Shown: positions 26,618-34,666 of the stretch, one piece after another
Numbering within the stretch: position 1 is the first letter of the stretch
Layout of the letters: every line of letters starts with the position of its first letter
NCBI RefSeq assembly: GCF_009695815.1
Contig: NZ_VUNE01000003.1
Coordinates: 186,001 to 250,000, forward strand
Length of the DNA: 64,000 nt
Direction of reading: 5' to 3'
DNA from: Peptostreptococcus porci
GTDB taxonomy: Bacteria; Bacillota; Clostridia; Peptostreptococcales; Peptostreptococcaceae
Program-made: the position numbers and the translations under genes
The notes under the pieces: generated by a model
Told to the model about the DNA's origin: nothing
What the model saw: only the letters and a program-made list of their open reading frames with translations
The model's database searches: none

Positions 26618-27555
26618 TACATCACTCCTCCAACAACATTATTTATTTGAAAGTAATCCTCTATTATCGTGACTATTTCTTCAGCTATTCGTGCTTGTGC
26701 CTCCTCTGTTGATGCTCCAATGTGTGGAGTGACAGTCACTTTTGGATTTGTAATCAGCTCCCTCAAAGGCAATGGTTCATTTTCAAAGCAGTCTAAGGCT
26801 GCTCCTGCAATACTTCCAGCATCGATTGCTCGTAGCAAATCATTTTCCTCTACTATTCCACCTCTCGCACAATTGATAAAAAAAGCAGTATCTTTCATCA
26901 TATCAAAGCAATTTTCATTAAACATATATTTCGTATCCGCTGTCAATGGAGTATGAACAGTTATATAGTCGGCATTTTTTAATATTTCTTCAAACGTTGC
27001 GAATTTGAATATATCTTCTTTTTCTTCACATCGTACAATATCTGTGTATATAATATCCATACCAAGTTTATGTGCTTTATCTGCAAGAGCTCTGGCAATA
27101 TTTCCAAATCCGACAAGTCCCAAAGTTTTTCCATTAATTTCACTGCCTTTTAGATTTTTCTTATCCCAAATACCCTCTCCTAATTTCAAATTTGCTATCT
27201 TTACATTCCTTGCCAAGACAAGCATTTCGCATAGCACTAGCTCGGCAACTGCATTTGCACTTGCAAAAGGAGTGTTTCTTACTACGATACCTCTATTTCT
27301 AGCATATTCTACATCAATATTATCCAAACCAACGCCACCTCTTATTATCAATTTCAATCTACCAGTTTTGGCAGCCTCATCAATAATATTTTCTCTTATT
27401 TTTGTTGCAGATCTAACTACAATAACATCTATATTTTTTATTTTTTCTTTTAATTCTTCTTCGTCATAAAATCGTTGTTCAACATCATAACCCATTTCCA
27501 TCAAATTATTTACTGCATTTATGTCCATTCCGTCTGTTATCAATATCTTTTTCAT
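26617..27555 (-). CDS. serA: D-3-phosphoglycerate dehydrogenase
   Basis: Oxidises 3-phosphoglycerate to 3-phosphohydroxypyruvate, the first step of serine synthesis, with NAD. It has 312 residues, the short form without the ASB/ACT regulatory domains, so feedback by serine through ACT is absent. Motifs: VVRSATKI, IIRGGVGLDNID (catalytic Arg follows), the NAD loop GLVGFGNIARAL, NCARGGIVEE, and PHIGAST with the catalytic His. Middle gene of aminotransferase-serA-DUF1015. Confidence 0.93.
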   Translation of the reverse strand: MKKILITDGMDINAVNNLMEMGYDVEQRFYDEEELKEKIKNIDVIVVRSATKIRENIIDEAAKTGRLKLIIRGGVGLDNIDVEYARNRGIVVRNTPFASANAVAELVLCEMLVLARNVKIANLKLGEGIWDKKNLKGSEINGKTLGLVGFGNIARALADKAHKLGMDIIYTDIVRCEEKEDIFKFATFEEILKNADYITVHTPLTADTKYMFNENCFDMMKDTAFFINCARGGIVEENDLLRAIDAGSIAGAALDCFENEPLPLRELITNPKVTVTPHIGASTEEAQARIAEEIVTIIEDYFQINNVVGGVM

Positions 27556-27616
27556 TTTAAAATCCTCCGTCTAATATAAATTGTTTAAAAATCTAGAATT
27601 TAATCATATAAATTAA

Positions 27617-28687
27617 TTAAAATCCTAATATCTCATCAATTGTATTTAATAAATTTTGAATATCTTCAATTTGATAGTCTCCCATATGTGATATTCTAAA
27701 TGTTTTTTCTTTTAAATCGCCATATCCATTGGCAATTTGCATTCCTTTTTCCATTAATTTTGAATTTAGCTGTGATACGTTTATATTTTGATTGTTCTCT
27801 ATGACTGTTAAAGTGTTAGACAAATGATTTTGATCAGTAAAAATTTTAAAATGTTTGATAGCCCAAGCTCTTACTGTTTCTGCCATCGCTTGATGCCTTT
27901 CGAATCTGTTATCCAGACCTTCATTTAAGATATTGTCAAGTTGATAATCTAATGCGTACATGTGAGATATTGAAGGAGTTGACGGGTATTGATAATTTTT
28001 CTTTTTCAAATATTTATAGATATCCAGCAAGTCTAAATAAGTACCTCTAAATTCTACTGTTCCAGCTCTTCTAATAGCCTTTTCAGAAAAAGTACATATT
28101 GACATACCGGGTGGTAGACCTAATGCTTTTTGAGTTGATGTAATCAAGATGTCTATTCCAAGCTTATCAACCTCGATTTTTACACCACCTGCAGAACTTA
28201 CTGCATCGACACAAAATACAATGTTGTCGTATTTTCTTACAACTTCGGCGATTTCCTCAACTGGATTTGTAATCCCTGTAGAAGTTTCGTTGTGCTGAAT
28301 TGTTATCAAATCGTATTCGCCAGTTGCTAGAACCCTGTCCACCATTTCTGGATCTATCGCTTTTCCCATATCCACTTTGTACAAATCAGCCTTGACATTA
28401 TTAGTCACTGCCATTTTATACCATCTGTCGCCAAATGCGCCACAGGAGAACACAGCTGCTTTCTTGGATGTGCAGGATCTTATTGCACCTTCCATCAAGC
28501 CAGATCCTGAGGATGTGGATAGAAGTATTTCGCTTTCTGTATAGAATAATTTCTGTAACTTTTTGCTAATTGATTCTTGAAGAACACTAGCATCTTTGCT
28601 TCTGTGACCTATCATCGGTGTCGCCATCTTTTGAAGGACGTCATCTCTAACATCGATAGGCCCAGGAATAAACAACTTCCTAGTCAT
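27617..28687 (-). CDS. Class V aminotransferase, probable phosphoserine transaminase
   Basis: PLP enzyme of 356 residues in the alanine-glyoxylate/serine-pyruvate aminotransferase group that replaces classical SerC in many Clostridia and archaea. Motifs: FIPGPIDVRDDVL, SGSGLMEGAIR (PLP phosphate), VDAVSSAGG (PLP Asp), and STQKALGLPPG with the Schiff-base Lys at about 187. Placed directly before serA, it most likely aminates phosphohydroxypyruvate. An upstream in-frame ATG at 28732 is rejected; GGAGG lies seven bases before 28687. Confidence 0.85.
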   Translation of the reverse strand: MTRKLFIPGPIDVRDDVLQKMATPMIGHRSKDASVLQESISKKLQKLFYTESEILLSTSSGSGLMEGAIRSCTSKKAAVFSCGAFGDRWYKMAVTNNVKADLYKVDMGKAIDPEMVDRVLATGEYDLITIQHNETSTGITNPVEEIAEVVRKYDNIVFCVDAVSSAGGVKIEVDKLGIDILITSTQKALGLPPGMSICTFSEKAIRRAGTVEFRGTYLDLLDIYKYLKKKNYQYPSTPSISHMYALDYQLDNILNEGLDNRFERHQAMAETVRAWAIKHFKIFTDQNHLSNTLTVIENNQNINVSQLNSKLMEKGMQIANGYGDLKEKTFRISHMGDYQIEDIQNLLNTIDEILGF

Positions 28688-28720
28688 TGTTTCGCCTCCT
28701 TTTTTCGATAAATTATTTAC

Positions 28721-28749
28721 ATGATACATCAATAAAAAAATAATGTCAA
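28721..28749 (-). promoter_or_regulatory. Promoter of the serine cluster
   Basis: On the minus strand TTGACA (28749-28744), 17 bases, TATCAT (28726-28721). Its -35 box lies inside the 3' arm of the truA terminator, so the two signals overlap. No T-box is visible in the short leader. Confidence 0.7.
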
Positions 28750-28789
28750 TAGTTTTTTATATGTTTTTCACAAAAAAATCGACATTATT
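28739..28789 (-). terminator. Terminator of truA
   Basis: aataatgtc (minus, 28789-28781) pairs with gacattatt (28747-28739); an inner TTTTTT/AAAAAA stem and a T-run after the 3' arm complete it. Confidence 0.65.
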
Positions 28790-28864
28790 TCTTGAAAATA
28801 TTTTTAAACAAAATCAAAATCATTCAAAAATAAGGTATTTTATATTCAATTTTCATTAATATCA

Positions 28865-29605
28865 TTAATACTCCACATATTTTAAAAATAGCCCCTGTGG
28901 TGGTGCGGTATGTCCAGCCCTTCCTCTATCTTTGGACTCTATTATTTGTTTCATGCTCTCATCTATTTTTCCCCTACCTATATCAACCATTGTTCCCGCG
29001 ATAATTCTAACCATATTATATAAAAAACCACTTCCACAGACTTCAATAATCAACAGCTCATCCTGTTCAAAAACGCTGGCATCAAATATTTCTCTCACAG
29101 TATTTTTTATTGACGAACCGGAACTCATAAACCCACAAAAATCATGTTTTCCGATTAGAAACTTGACTTCTCTTTTCATCTTTTCAACATCGAGGTCATA
29201 TTTTACCTGATACGATATATCCTTCAAGAAGGGACTTCTAATTTTCGATCTGTATATTTGATACCTATATGTTTTTCTTTTTGCAGTATGTCTGGAATGG
29301 AAATCCCCAGCCACTTCTTCAGCACTTAACACTGATATATCTTTGGGCAGTCTGTTATTCAATATCTCTGGAAATTTTTCAGTCGGAATTGTCGTATCAA
29401 CCTTAAAATTTGCCACTTGACCCAATGCGTGAACACCTGCATCGGTTCTACCAGATCCAATAACTTCGATATCCTTCAAACTGAATACAGATTTGCAAGC
29501 AAATTCCAATTCACCTTGAATCCCCAAACTATCCTTTTGCTTCTGCCAACCATTAAAATTTTTACCATTATATGCAACTATTATTTTGATATTTTTTTCA
29601 CTCAT
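28865..29605 (-). CDS. truA: tRNA pseudouridine(38-40) synthase
   Basis: Isomerises uridines 38-40 of the tRNA anticodon stem-loop. It has 246 residues; SGRTDAGVHA holds the catalytic Asp at about residue 55, with KTYRYQIY, CGSGFLYNMVRIIAGT and TAPPQGLFL conserved. The ribosome site is weak (ATGGAT). In most Firmicutes truA lies between ecfT and rplM; here it is alone, 6 kb from rplM and 20 kb from ecfT. Confidence 0.96.
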   Translation of the reverse strand: MSEKNIKIIVAYNGKNFNGWQKQKDSLGIQGELEFACKSVFSLKDIEVIGSGRTDAGVHALGQVANFKVDTTIPTEKFPEILNNRLPKDISVLSAEEVAGDFHSRHTAKRKTYRYQIYRSKIRSPFLKDISYQVKYDLDVEKMKREVKFLIGKHDFCGFMSSGSSIKNTVREIFDASVFEQDELLIIEVCGSGFLYNMVRIIAGTMVDIGRGKIDESMKQIIESKDRGRAGHTAPPQGLFLKYVEY

Positions 29606-29637
29606 ATATTCTATCCATTTCCCAAATTTATTTACTT

Positions 29638-29750
29638 CTCTCTTTTTATTTGATTCTAATCGTATAGTTTTTATTTGCTTCTCTTTATTTTATTTGATTC
29701 TAATCGTATAAATTTTTTTCTTCTCTCTTTTGCTTTATTCTCGTTGTATA
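29638..29750. repeat. Imperfect tandem repeat, unit about 40-44 bp, in the truA leader
   Basis: atttgattctaatcgtata occurs at 29648-29666 and 29692-29710, and a diverged version (tttattctcgttgtata) at 29734-29750, separated by similar ttct-rich spacers. Role unknown; it could be a slippage product or repeated protein sites. Confidence 0.6.
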
Positions 29751-29899
29751 AGTAATTATATCTCATTTAAGACTGTTTTTTTAGTATATTTTTAAAAATA
29801 CTGTATATTTAACATAAATTTCTGTATCTGAATAGGTTCTAACAATGATATAATAATATTTATAAATAAACTAAAAATATTTTCACGAGAGGCAAAGGT

Positions 29900-31321
29900 A
29901 TGAAAAAAAATATGTTGTTTGGGAGTACTCTTTCTCATTCGCTATCACCAGAAATTCATAAATATATCTACAATATTATCGGCTATGAGTCCACCTATGA
30001 ATTAGCTGAGTTTAGAGAAAATGAGCTTCAAAAATATATTGAAAAATTATCAAAATTTGATATCAACGCAAATGTTACAATCCCTTACAAGGAAAAGGTC
30101 TTGCCCTACCTAGATTTTTTGGATGAAAAAGCACAAAGAATTGGATCAGTAAATACCATCAAATCCGAAAATGGAAAGCTGTTTGGATATAATACAGACT
30201 ACTATGGACTTTCTGAAACACTGAAACACTACAATATTTCTGGCAAATCTTTTTTGGTTTTGGGATATGGTGGTGCTGCGAAAACCGTCATACAGTATCT
30301 CATAGACAATAATGCTGAAAGAGTTTTTGTAGCGACAAGGAAAAAAGAATTGCATAAAAAATTGATTGATAATGAACAAACAAAACTATATGAAAATACA
30401 CAAGCAAAATCGTATGAGAATGCGCAAATAAAAGAGTGTAATATCAATGAAAAAATAGAGTTCATTTCCTATTCTGACATATATAATATAAGTGGCTTCG
30501 GTATTATAAACACAACTCCAATAGGAATGCACCCAAATATACGTAACTGCCCAGTATCACCATATGTTTTCAAAAATTTCAAATTGGCTCTCGACTTGAT
30601 ATATATGCCTATACGAACATCTTTTTTGATATGTGCAGAAAATGCCGGACTGACTGTAATTAATGGCTTGAAGATGCTAGTTTATCAAGCCATAAAAGCC
30701 ATAGAAATTTGGACTGGAATTGAAATGACTATCTCACAAAAAAATGATATTTTTGCACATTTCGACTCAAAGTTTTCCGTAATTTCAAAGATAAAGGGAG
30801 ATTCGGATTTAACCAAAGACCCCATATTCATTATAGGGCTTCCAGGCTCTGGAAAAACCACACTAGGCAAGTCACTATCAAAAAAATTAGACTTTAATTT
30901 TATTGATTTGGATGACTATATCGAATCGAAAACAAATATGAAAATATCTGAAATATTTTTACTCGGTGAGTCTGAATTTAGGAAAATTGAAAAATTGTCA
31001 CTACAAGAGGCTTCAATGGCAAAAAACACTGTAATTTCCACTGGCGGTGGCGTAGTTGTCACACCTGAAAATAGAGAGCTTTTGTCAAAAAAGTCAAACG
31101 TAATATATATCGATAGGTCTTGTGAGGACATATTGTCAGATGTAAATTTACAAGACAGACCTTTATTAAAGGACAACCCCAATAGAATTTATGAAATTTA
31201 TAAAGAAAGGAAGGACTATTATTCTTCGCTTTGCAACTACAAAATAGTAAATGATGGTTCTATAAACGATTTGGTAGAAAATGCATTGAAAGTGTTGGCT
31301 AGCAAAGAGGAAGATTATTAA
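29900..31321 (+). CDS. aroE-aroK: Fused shikimate dehydrogenase - shikimate kinase
   Basis: One 473-residue polypeptide with two consecutive steps of the chorismate pathway. Residues 1-285 are AroE (3-dehydroshikimate to shikimate): STLSHSLSPEIH, NVTIPYKEK with catalytic Lys64, NTD with Asp100, and the NADP loop LGYGGAAKT (121-129). From about 306 is AroK: Walker A GLPGSGKTT (313-321), DLDDYIE, STGGGVV, and QDRPLL. Between the AroE NADP domain strands lies a low-complexity insertion of YEN/QAK/QIK repeats (about 161-180). The other aro genes lie 13 kb away on the other strand. GAGAGG precedes the ATG. Confidence 0.93.
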   Translation: MKKNMLFGSTLSHSLSPEIHKYIYNIIGYESTYELAEFRENELQKYIEKLSKFDINANVTIPYKEKVLPYLDFLDEKAQRIGSVNTIKSENGKLFGYNTDYYGLSETLKHYNISGKSFLVLGYGGAAKTVIQYLIDNNAERVFVATRKKELHKKLIDNEQTKLYENTQAKSYENAQIKECNINEKIEFISYSDIYNISGFGIINTTPIGMHPNIRNCPVSPYVFKNFKLALDLIYMPIRTSFLICAENAGLTVINGLKMLVYQAIKAIEIWTGIEMTISQKNDIFAHFDSKFSVISKIKGDSDLTKDPIFIIGLPGSGKTTLGKSLSKKLDFNFIDLDDYIESKTNMKISEIFLLGESEFRKIEKLSLQEASMAKNTVISTGGGVVVTPENRELLSKKSNVIYIDRSCEDILSDVNLQDRPLLKDNPNRIYEIYKERKDYYSSLCNYKIVNDGSINDLVENALKVLASKEEDY

Positions 31322-31332
31322 GTTAAGAATAT

Positions 31333-32262
31333 ATGAACGATATCAATAAGAAAAAAGGAATTTTAATGATGATTTTTGCCACATTATTTTGGGGCATTAT
31401 GGGGATTTCAAGTAGATTTTTGAACCAAATATCCTATACGTCAATGGAAATAGCATTTATCAGAACCTTTACCTCTGCCATACTTACAACTTTTTTTGTC
31501 ATGGCAACAGATAAGAACAGCTTCAAGATAAATTTCAAGGGTTTATTATTTTGCTCTTTTTATGGGCTGCTGACATTTTCATTTGGAATCTCTCTATACA
31601 GCATATCGGTCTCTAGAATTCCGATTTCTGTAGCTACAATACTAATGTTTTCAAATCCGATTTGGGTAACATTTTTTAATTATGTATTTTTTAAAGAAAG
31701 GATTTCAGCCAAAACTACAGTGATAATTGGATTTTGCATTTTTGGCTGTATGTGCATTATAGATATTTTTTCAACAGGTGGAAATAATCTAGATATGATT
31801 GGAATAATCACCGGTGTTGGAAACGGGATGACCTTTGCACTTCAGATTGTATTGCCAAAGTTTGTCGAAAATAAGATATCTAAATCATCAATCTTACTTT
31901 ATGGTTTCTGGAGTGCCTCGATTTGTCTGTTGTTTTTTATAGATCCAGCAAAAATGATAATGAAGGTTACAACGTCATCCAATATGCTTTTCTACTTGGC
32001 AAATATACTATCTATTGGTGCACTATCTACATTTGTAGCGAATACCTTCTATGTGAAATCGACGCAATATATAGGCACTGCACTTCCAAGCATGATGGTA
32101 GCACTGGAACCTGTTTTTGCCAGCATAATAGCATTTTTCGTATTCGGTGAAAATATGAAACCGATACAATTTATTGGAGCTTTTATTGTCATATTGTCCG
32201 TATTTGCTATGGAATTGGATATCAAACAATTAGCGTCACACCTTACTAGAACTACCTCGTAG
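31333..32262 (+). CDS. EamA/DMT-family transporter
   Basis: Drug/metabolite transporter superfamily protein of 309 residues with ten membrane segments in two EamA repeats. The first begins MMIFATLFWGIMGISSRF, the second around GIITGVGNGMTFALQ. The closing positive end is HLTRT. Members export amino acids, purines or cofactors; the substrate is not readable. It starts 12 bases after the aroE-aroK stop, so it is probably co-transcribed, which makes export of an aromatic intermediate conceivable but unproven. The ribosome site is weak. Confidence 0.88.
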   Translation: MNDINKKKGILMMIFATLFWGIMGISSRFLNQISYTSMEIAFIRTFTSAILTTFFVMATDKNSFKINFKGLLFCSFYGLLTFSFGISLYSISVSRIPISVATILMFSNPIWVTFFNYVFFKERISAKTTVIIGFCIFGCMCIIDIFSTGGNNLDMIGIITGVGNGMTFALQIVLPKFVENKISKSSILLYGFWSASICLLFFIDPAKMIMKVTTSSNMLFYLANILSIGALSTFVANTFYVKSTQYIGTALPSMMVALEPVFASIIAFFVFGENMKPIQFIGAFIVILSVFAMELDIKQLASHLTRTTS

Positions 32263-32324
32263 ACAAAAAGTAAGTATAAATTAAGTTTTATTTGTAAAAT
32301 ATTAAGTGGACAAGTCTATTTATA

Positions 32325-32373
32325 ATTATTTTCTAAAAAAAGAAAATAATCTAAAGGTAATATTATATTACCT
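32325..32373 (+). promoter_or_regulatory. Two short inverted repeats ahead of the ribozyme
   Basis: attattttc/gaaaataat (32325-32333 with 32342-32350) and aggtaatat/atattacct (32355-32363 with 32365-32373). The second ends one base from the ribozyme cleavage site. The first may terminate the upstream operon, though no clear T-run follows. Confidence 0.45.
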
Positions 32374-32512
32374 AGCGCCATACTGGTCGATACCAGTTAA
32401 CGAGGACGAAGTTTTCGAATTTTAGGCGGGTGCTTCGCGGTGTTCTACCATCGTCAGGATTTCAACAAAACCCAGAGTGATCTAGGCACAAAGTGAAATT
32501 CACGTAGCAGAC
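32374..32512 (+). ncRNA. glmS ribozyme / glucosamine-6-phosphate riboswitch
   Basis: Hallmarks in order: the cleavage site before GCGCC (A32374-G32375), a hairpin actggtcgataccagt, TTAACGAGGACGAAG with a TTTTCGAA loop, the P1/P2 pseudoknot strand GGCGGGTGCTTCGC, and the 3' GAGTGATCTAGGCAC region. It sits just before glmS, as expected. Glucosamine-6-phosphate triggers self-cleavage and mRNA decay, giving feedback on amino sugar synthesis. The boundaries are by eye. Confidence 0.93.
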
Positions 32513-32555
32513 TTGTTCCAAAAAAATATATTAAAAAGTTTTGGAGGAACAAAAT

Positions 32556-34382
32556 ATGTGTGGAATCGTTGGTTATTTAGGAAAAAGAAATGCATCTGAC
32601 GTTATCGTGGATGGATTGGCTAAATTGGAGTACAGAGGTTATGACTCGGCTGGTATTGCAATCAATACTGGAGATAATTTAGAAATAAGAAAATTCAAGG
32701 GAAGACTTGCTGTTTTGGCTGACAATCTTGAAAAAGACAATGTAATCGGTAATGTTGGTATAGGTCATACTAGATGGGCAACTCATGGTGAACCATCAGA
32801 TGCGAATGCGCATCCTCATTTCAATAAGGATATGACACTAGCAGTGGTTCACAATGGTATTATCGAAAACTACCTGCAACTAAGAGAGCAATTAGAAGCT
32901 GAAGGTGTTGTTTTTAAATCAAAAACTGATACAGAGGTGGTAGTTCACCTTTTAGACAAATATTACGAAGGAAACCTATTGGATGCTGTTTTTAAAACTA
33001 TTTCCGATTTAAGAGGAGCTTATGCACTTTGCATAGTTTCGGCAGACCACGACAATGAATTGGTAGCTGTAAGAAAGGATAGCCCTCTTATAGCTGGATT
33101 AGGGGAAGATGAAGCATTTATTGCGTCAGATATTCCTGCCCTATTAAAATATACAAGAGACGTATATTATCTTGACAATGGAGAAATCGTCCATGTAAAA
33201 GATAACAAAGTCAAGATTTACGACTCTGAAAGAAATGAAGTAGATAAACCGCTAATTCATGTTACATGGGATATAGAATCGGCTGAAAAAGGTGGTTATG
33301 ATTGCTTTATGGAAAAGGAAATCTTTGAACAGCCGGACGGAATTAAACATACACTGGAAAGAAGACTTGATGAGTCTGGAAAAATAGTATTAGATGACAT
33401 TCATATAGACAAATCATACCTTGACTACATTAATAAGATTTATATAATAGCTTGTGGTACGGCATACAATGCAGGAATTTTAGGAAAAACTGCTATGCAA
33501 AAATGGATGGGAATACCTGTAATTACTGATATAGCATCAGAATTTAGATATAACCAAAACTTTGTAGACGAAAAAACCTTGGTTATTTTGGTAAGTCAAT
33601 CTGGTGAAACTGCCGACACACTTGCAGTTTTAAGAGATTCCAAAAAGAAGGGTGCAAGAGTTCTAGCAGTTACAAATGTAGTAGGATCATCTATTGCCAG
33701 AGAAGCAGATGATGTATTCTATACTTGGGCTGGTCCAGAAATTGCCGTAGCATCAACAAAGGCATATACTACTCAGATAGTCGCACTATATATGATAGCC
33801 TTAAACTTTGCCCTTGAAATGGAAAAGATTTCTGAAGCAGAATACTTCGATATTATTGATAAAATGAAAGAAATACCATCAAAGGTTCAAGAAGTATTAG
33901 ACAACAGAGATTATATCAACGTAATAGCAGATGAAATAGTGGGTTCTGAGCACGCTTTCTTCTTGGGAAGAGGCGTTGACTATGCTCTTGCAATGGAAGG
34001 TTCTTTGAAACTAAAGGAAATATCTTATATTCATGCAGAAGCATTTGCTGCCGGTGAACTGAAACATGGTACAATTGCATTGGTCGAAGATGGAACACCG
34101 ATTATTTCGATAGCAACTCAGCAGAATCTTTTTGAAAAAATGGTTTCAAATATGGAAGAAGTGAGGGCAAGAGGTGCATATGTAGTTGCTATTTCTCAAA
34201 AGCACAACAAAGAGGTTGAAAAAGTATCCAATAGAGTTATTTACATACCAGATAGTGAGGATATACTTTCTCCAATAATTGCTGTTATACCTATGCAGCT
34301 ATTGGCGTTGACAGTTTCTTCAAAGAGAGGATTGGATGTGGACAAGCCTAGAAACCTTGCAAAGTCAGTAACTGTTGAATAA
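32556..34382 (+). CDS. glmS: Glutamine--fructose-6-phosphate aminotransferase
   Basis: Makes glucosamine-6-phosphate from fructose-6-phosphate and glutamine, the entry to peptidoglycan amino sugars. It has 608 residues. MCGIVGYLG gives the N-terminal Cys nucleophile of the glutaminase, with RGYDSAG and GHTRWATHG. Two SIS domains follow (CGTAYNAG, SQSGETADT, and FFLGRGVDYA). The C-terminus DKPRNLAKSVTVE is the conserved ending. The frame extends five codons upstream, but the Cys must follow Met and GGAGG lies eight bases before 32556. Controlled by the ribozyme in its leader. Confidence 0.98.
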   Translation: MCGIVGYLGKRNASDVIVDGLAKLEYRGYDSAGIAINTGDNLEIRKFKGRLAVLADNLEKDNVIGNVGIGHTRWATHGEPSDANAHPHFNKDMTLAVVHNGIIENYLQLREQLEAEGVVFKSKTDTEVVVHLLDKYYEGNLLDAVFKTISDLRGAYALCIVSADHDNELVAVRKDSPLIAGLGEDEAFIASDIPALLKYTRDVYYLDNGEIVHVKDNKVKIYDSERNEVDKPLIHVTWDIESAEKGGYDCFMEKEIFEQPDGIKHTLERRLDESGKIVLDDIHIDKSYLDYINKIYIIACGTAYNAGILGKTAMQKWMGIPVITDIASEFRYNQNFVDEKTLVILVSQSGETADTLAVLRDSKKKGARVLAVTNVVGSSIAREADDVFYTWAGPEIAVASTKAYTTQIVALYMIALNFALEMEKISEAEYFDIIDKMKEIPSKVQEVLDNRDYINVIADEIVGSEHAFFLGRGVDYALAMEGSLKLKEISYIHAEAFAAGELKHGTIALVEDGTPIISIATQQNLFEKMVSNMEEVRARGAYVVAISQKHNKEVEKVSNRVIYIPDSEDILSPIIAVIPMQLLALTVSSKRGLDVDKPRNLAKSVTVE

Positions 34383-34508
34383 ATTTACAATATAAAACAA
34401 AAATTGAACTAAAAATTGATATCAGTTTTTGATACAAAAAAATATTAAAAATCAAAAAAGTAAAAAAACTTATTATAGATAATTTAATTAACTTTTTTAA
34501 GTAGTATA

Positions 34509-34591
34509 AGGGTCTTATTGCTCTAAAGTTATTTATTATTAGTAATCTAACTAATAATGATAAACTCTGCGCAATTTGACCCTATTTTTTT
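34509..34591 (+). terminator. Large structured terminator after glmS
   Basis: Outer stem agggtc/gaccct (34509-34514 with 34578-34583), a symmetric tt/tt internal loop, attgc/gcaat (34517-34521 with 34571-34575), and an inner hairpin ttattattagt/actaataatga, followed by eight T. It is unusually long and multi-part for a plain terminator, and its 3' arm contains the next gene's -35 box. Confidence 0.65.
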
Positions 34592-34604
34592 TATATTGTA
34601 TAAT
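34576..34604 (+). promoter_or_regulatory. Promoter of the betaine transporter operon
   Basis: TTGACC (34576-34581), 17 bases, TATAAT (34599-34604). The -35 box overlaps the 3' arm and the spacer the T-run of the glmS terminator. Confidence 0.7.
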
Positions 34605-34666
34605 GTTATAAATTGTTTTCAATTATTTTTATCGATACAATTTAATATTTTTGAGGAGGTTCCATT

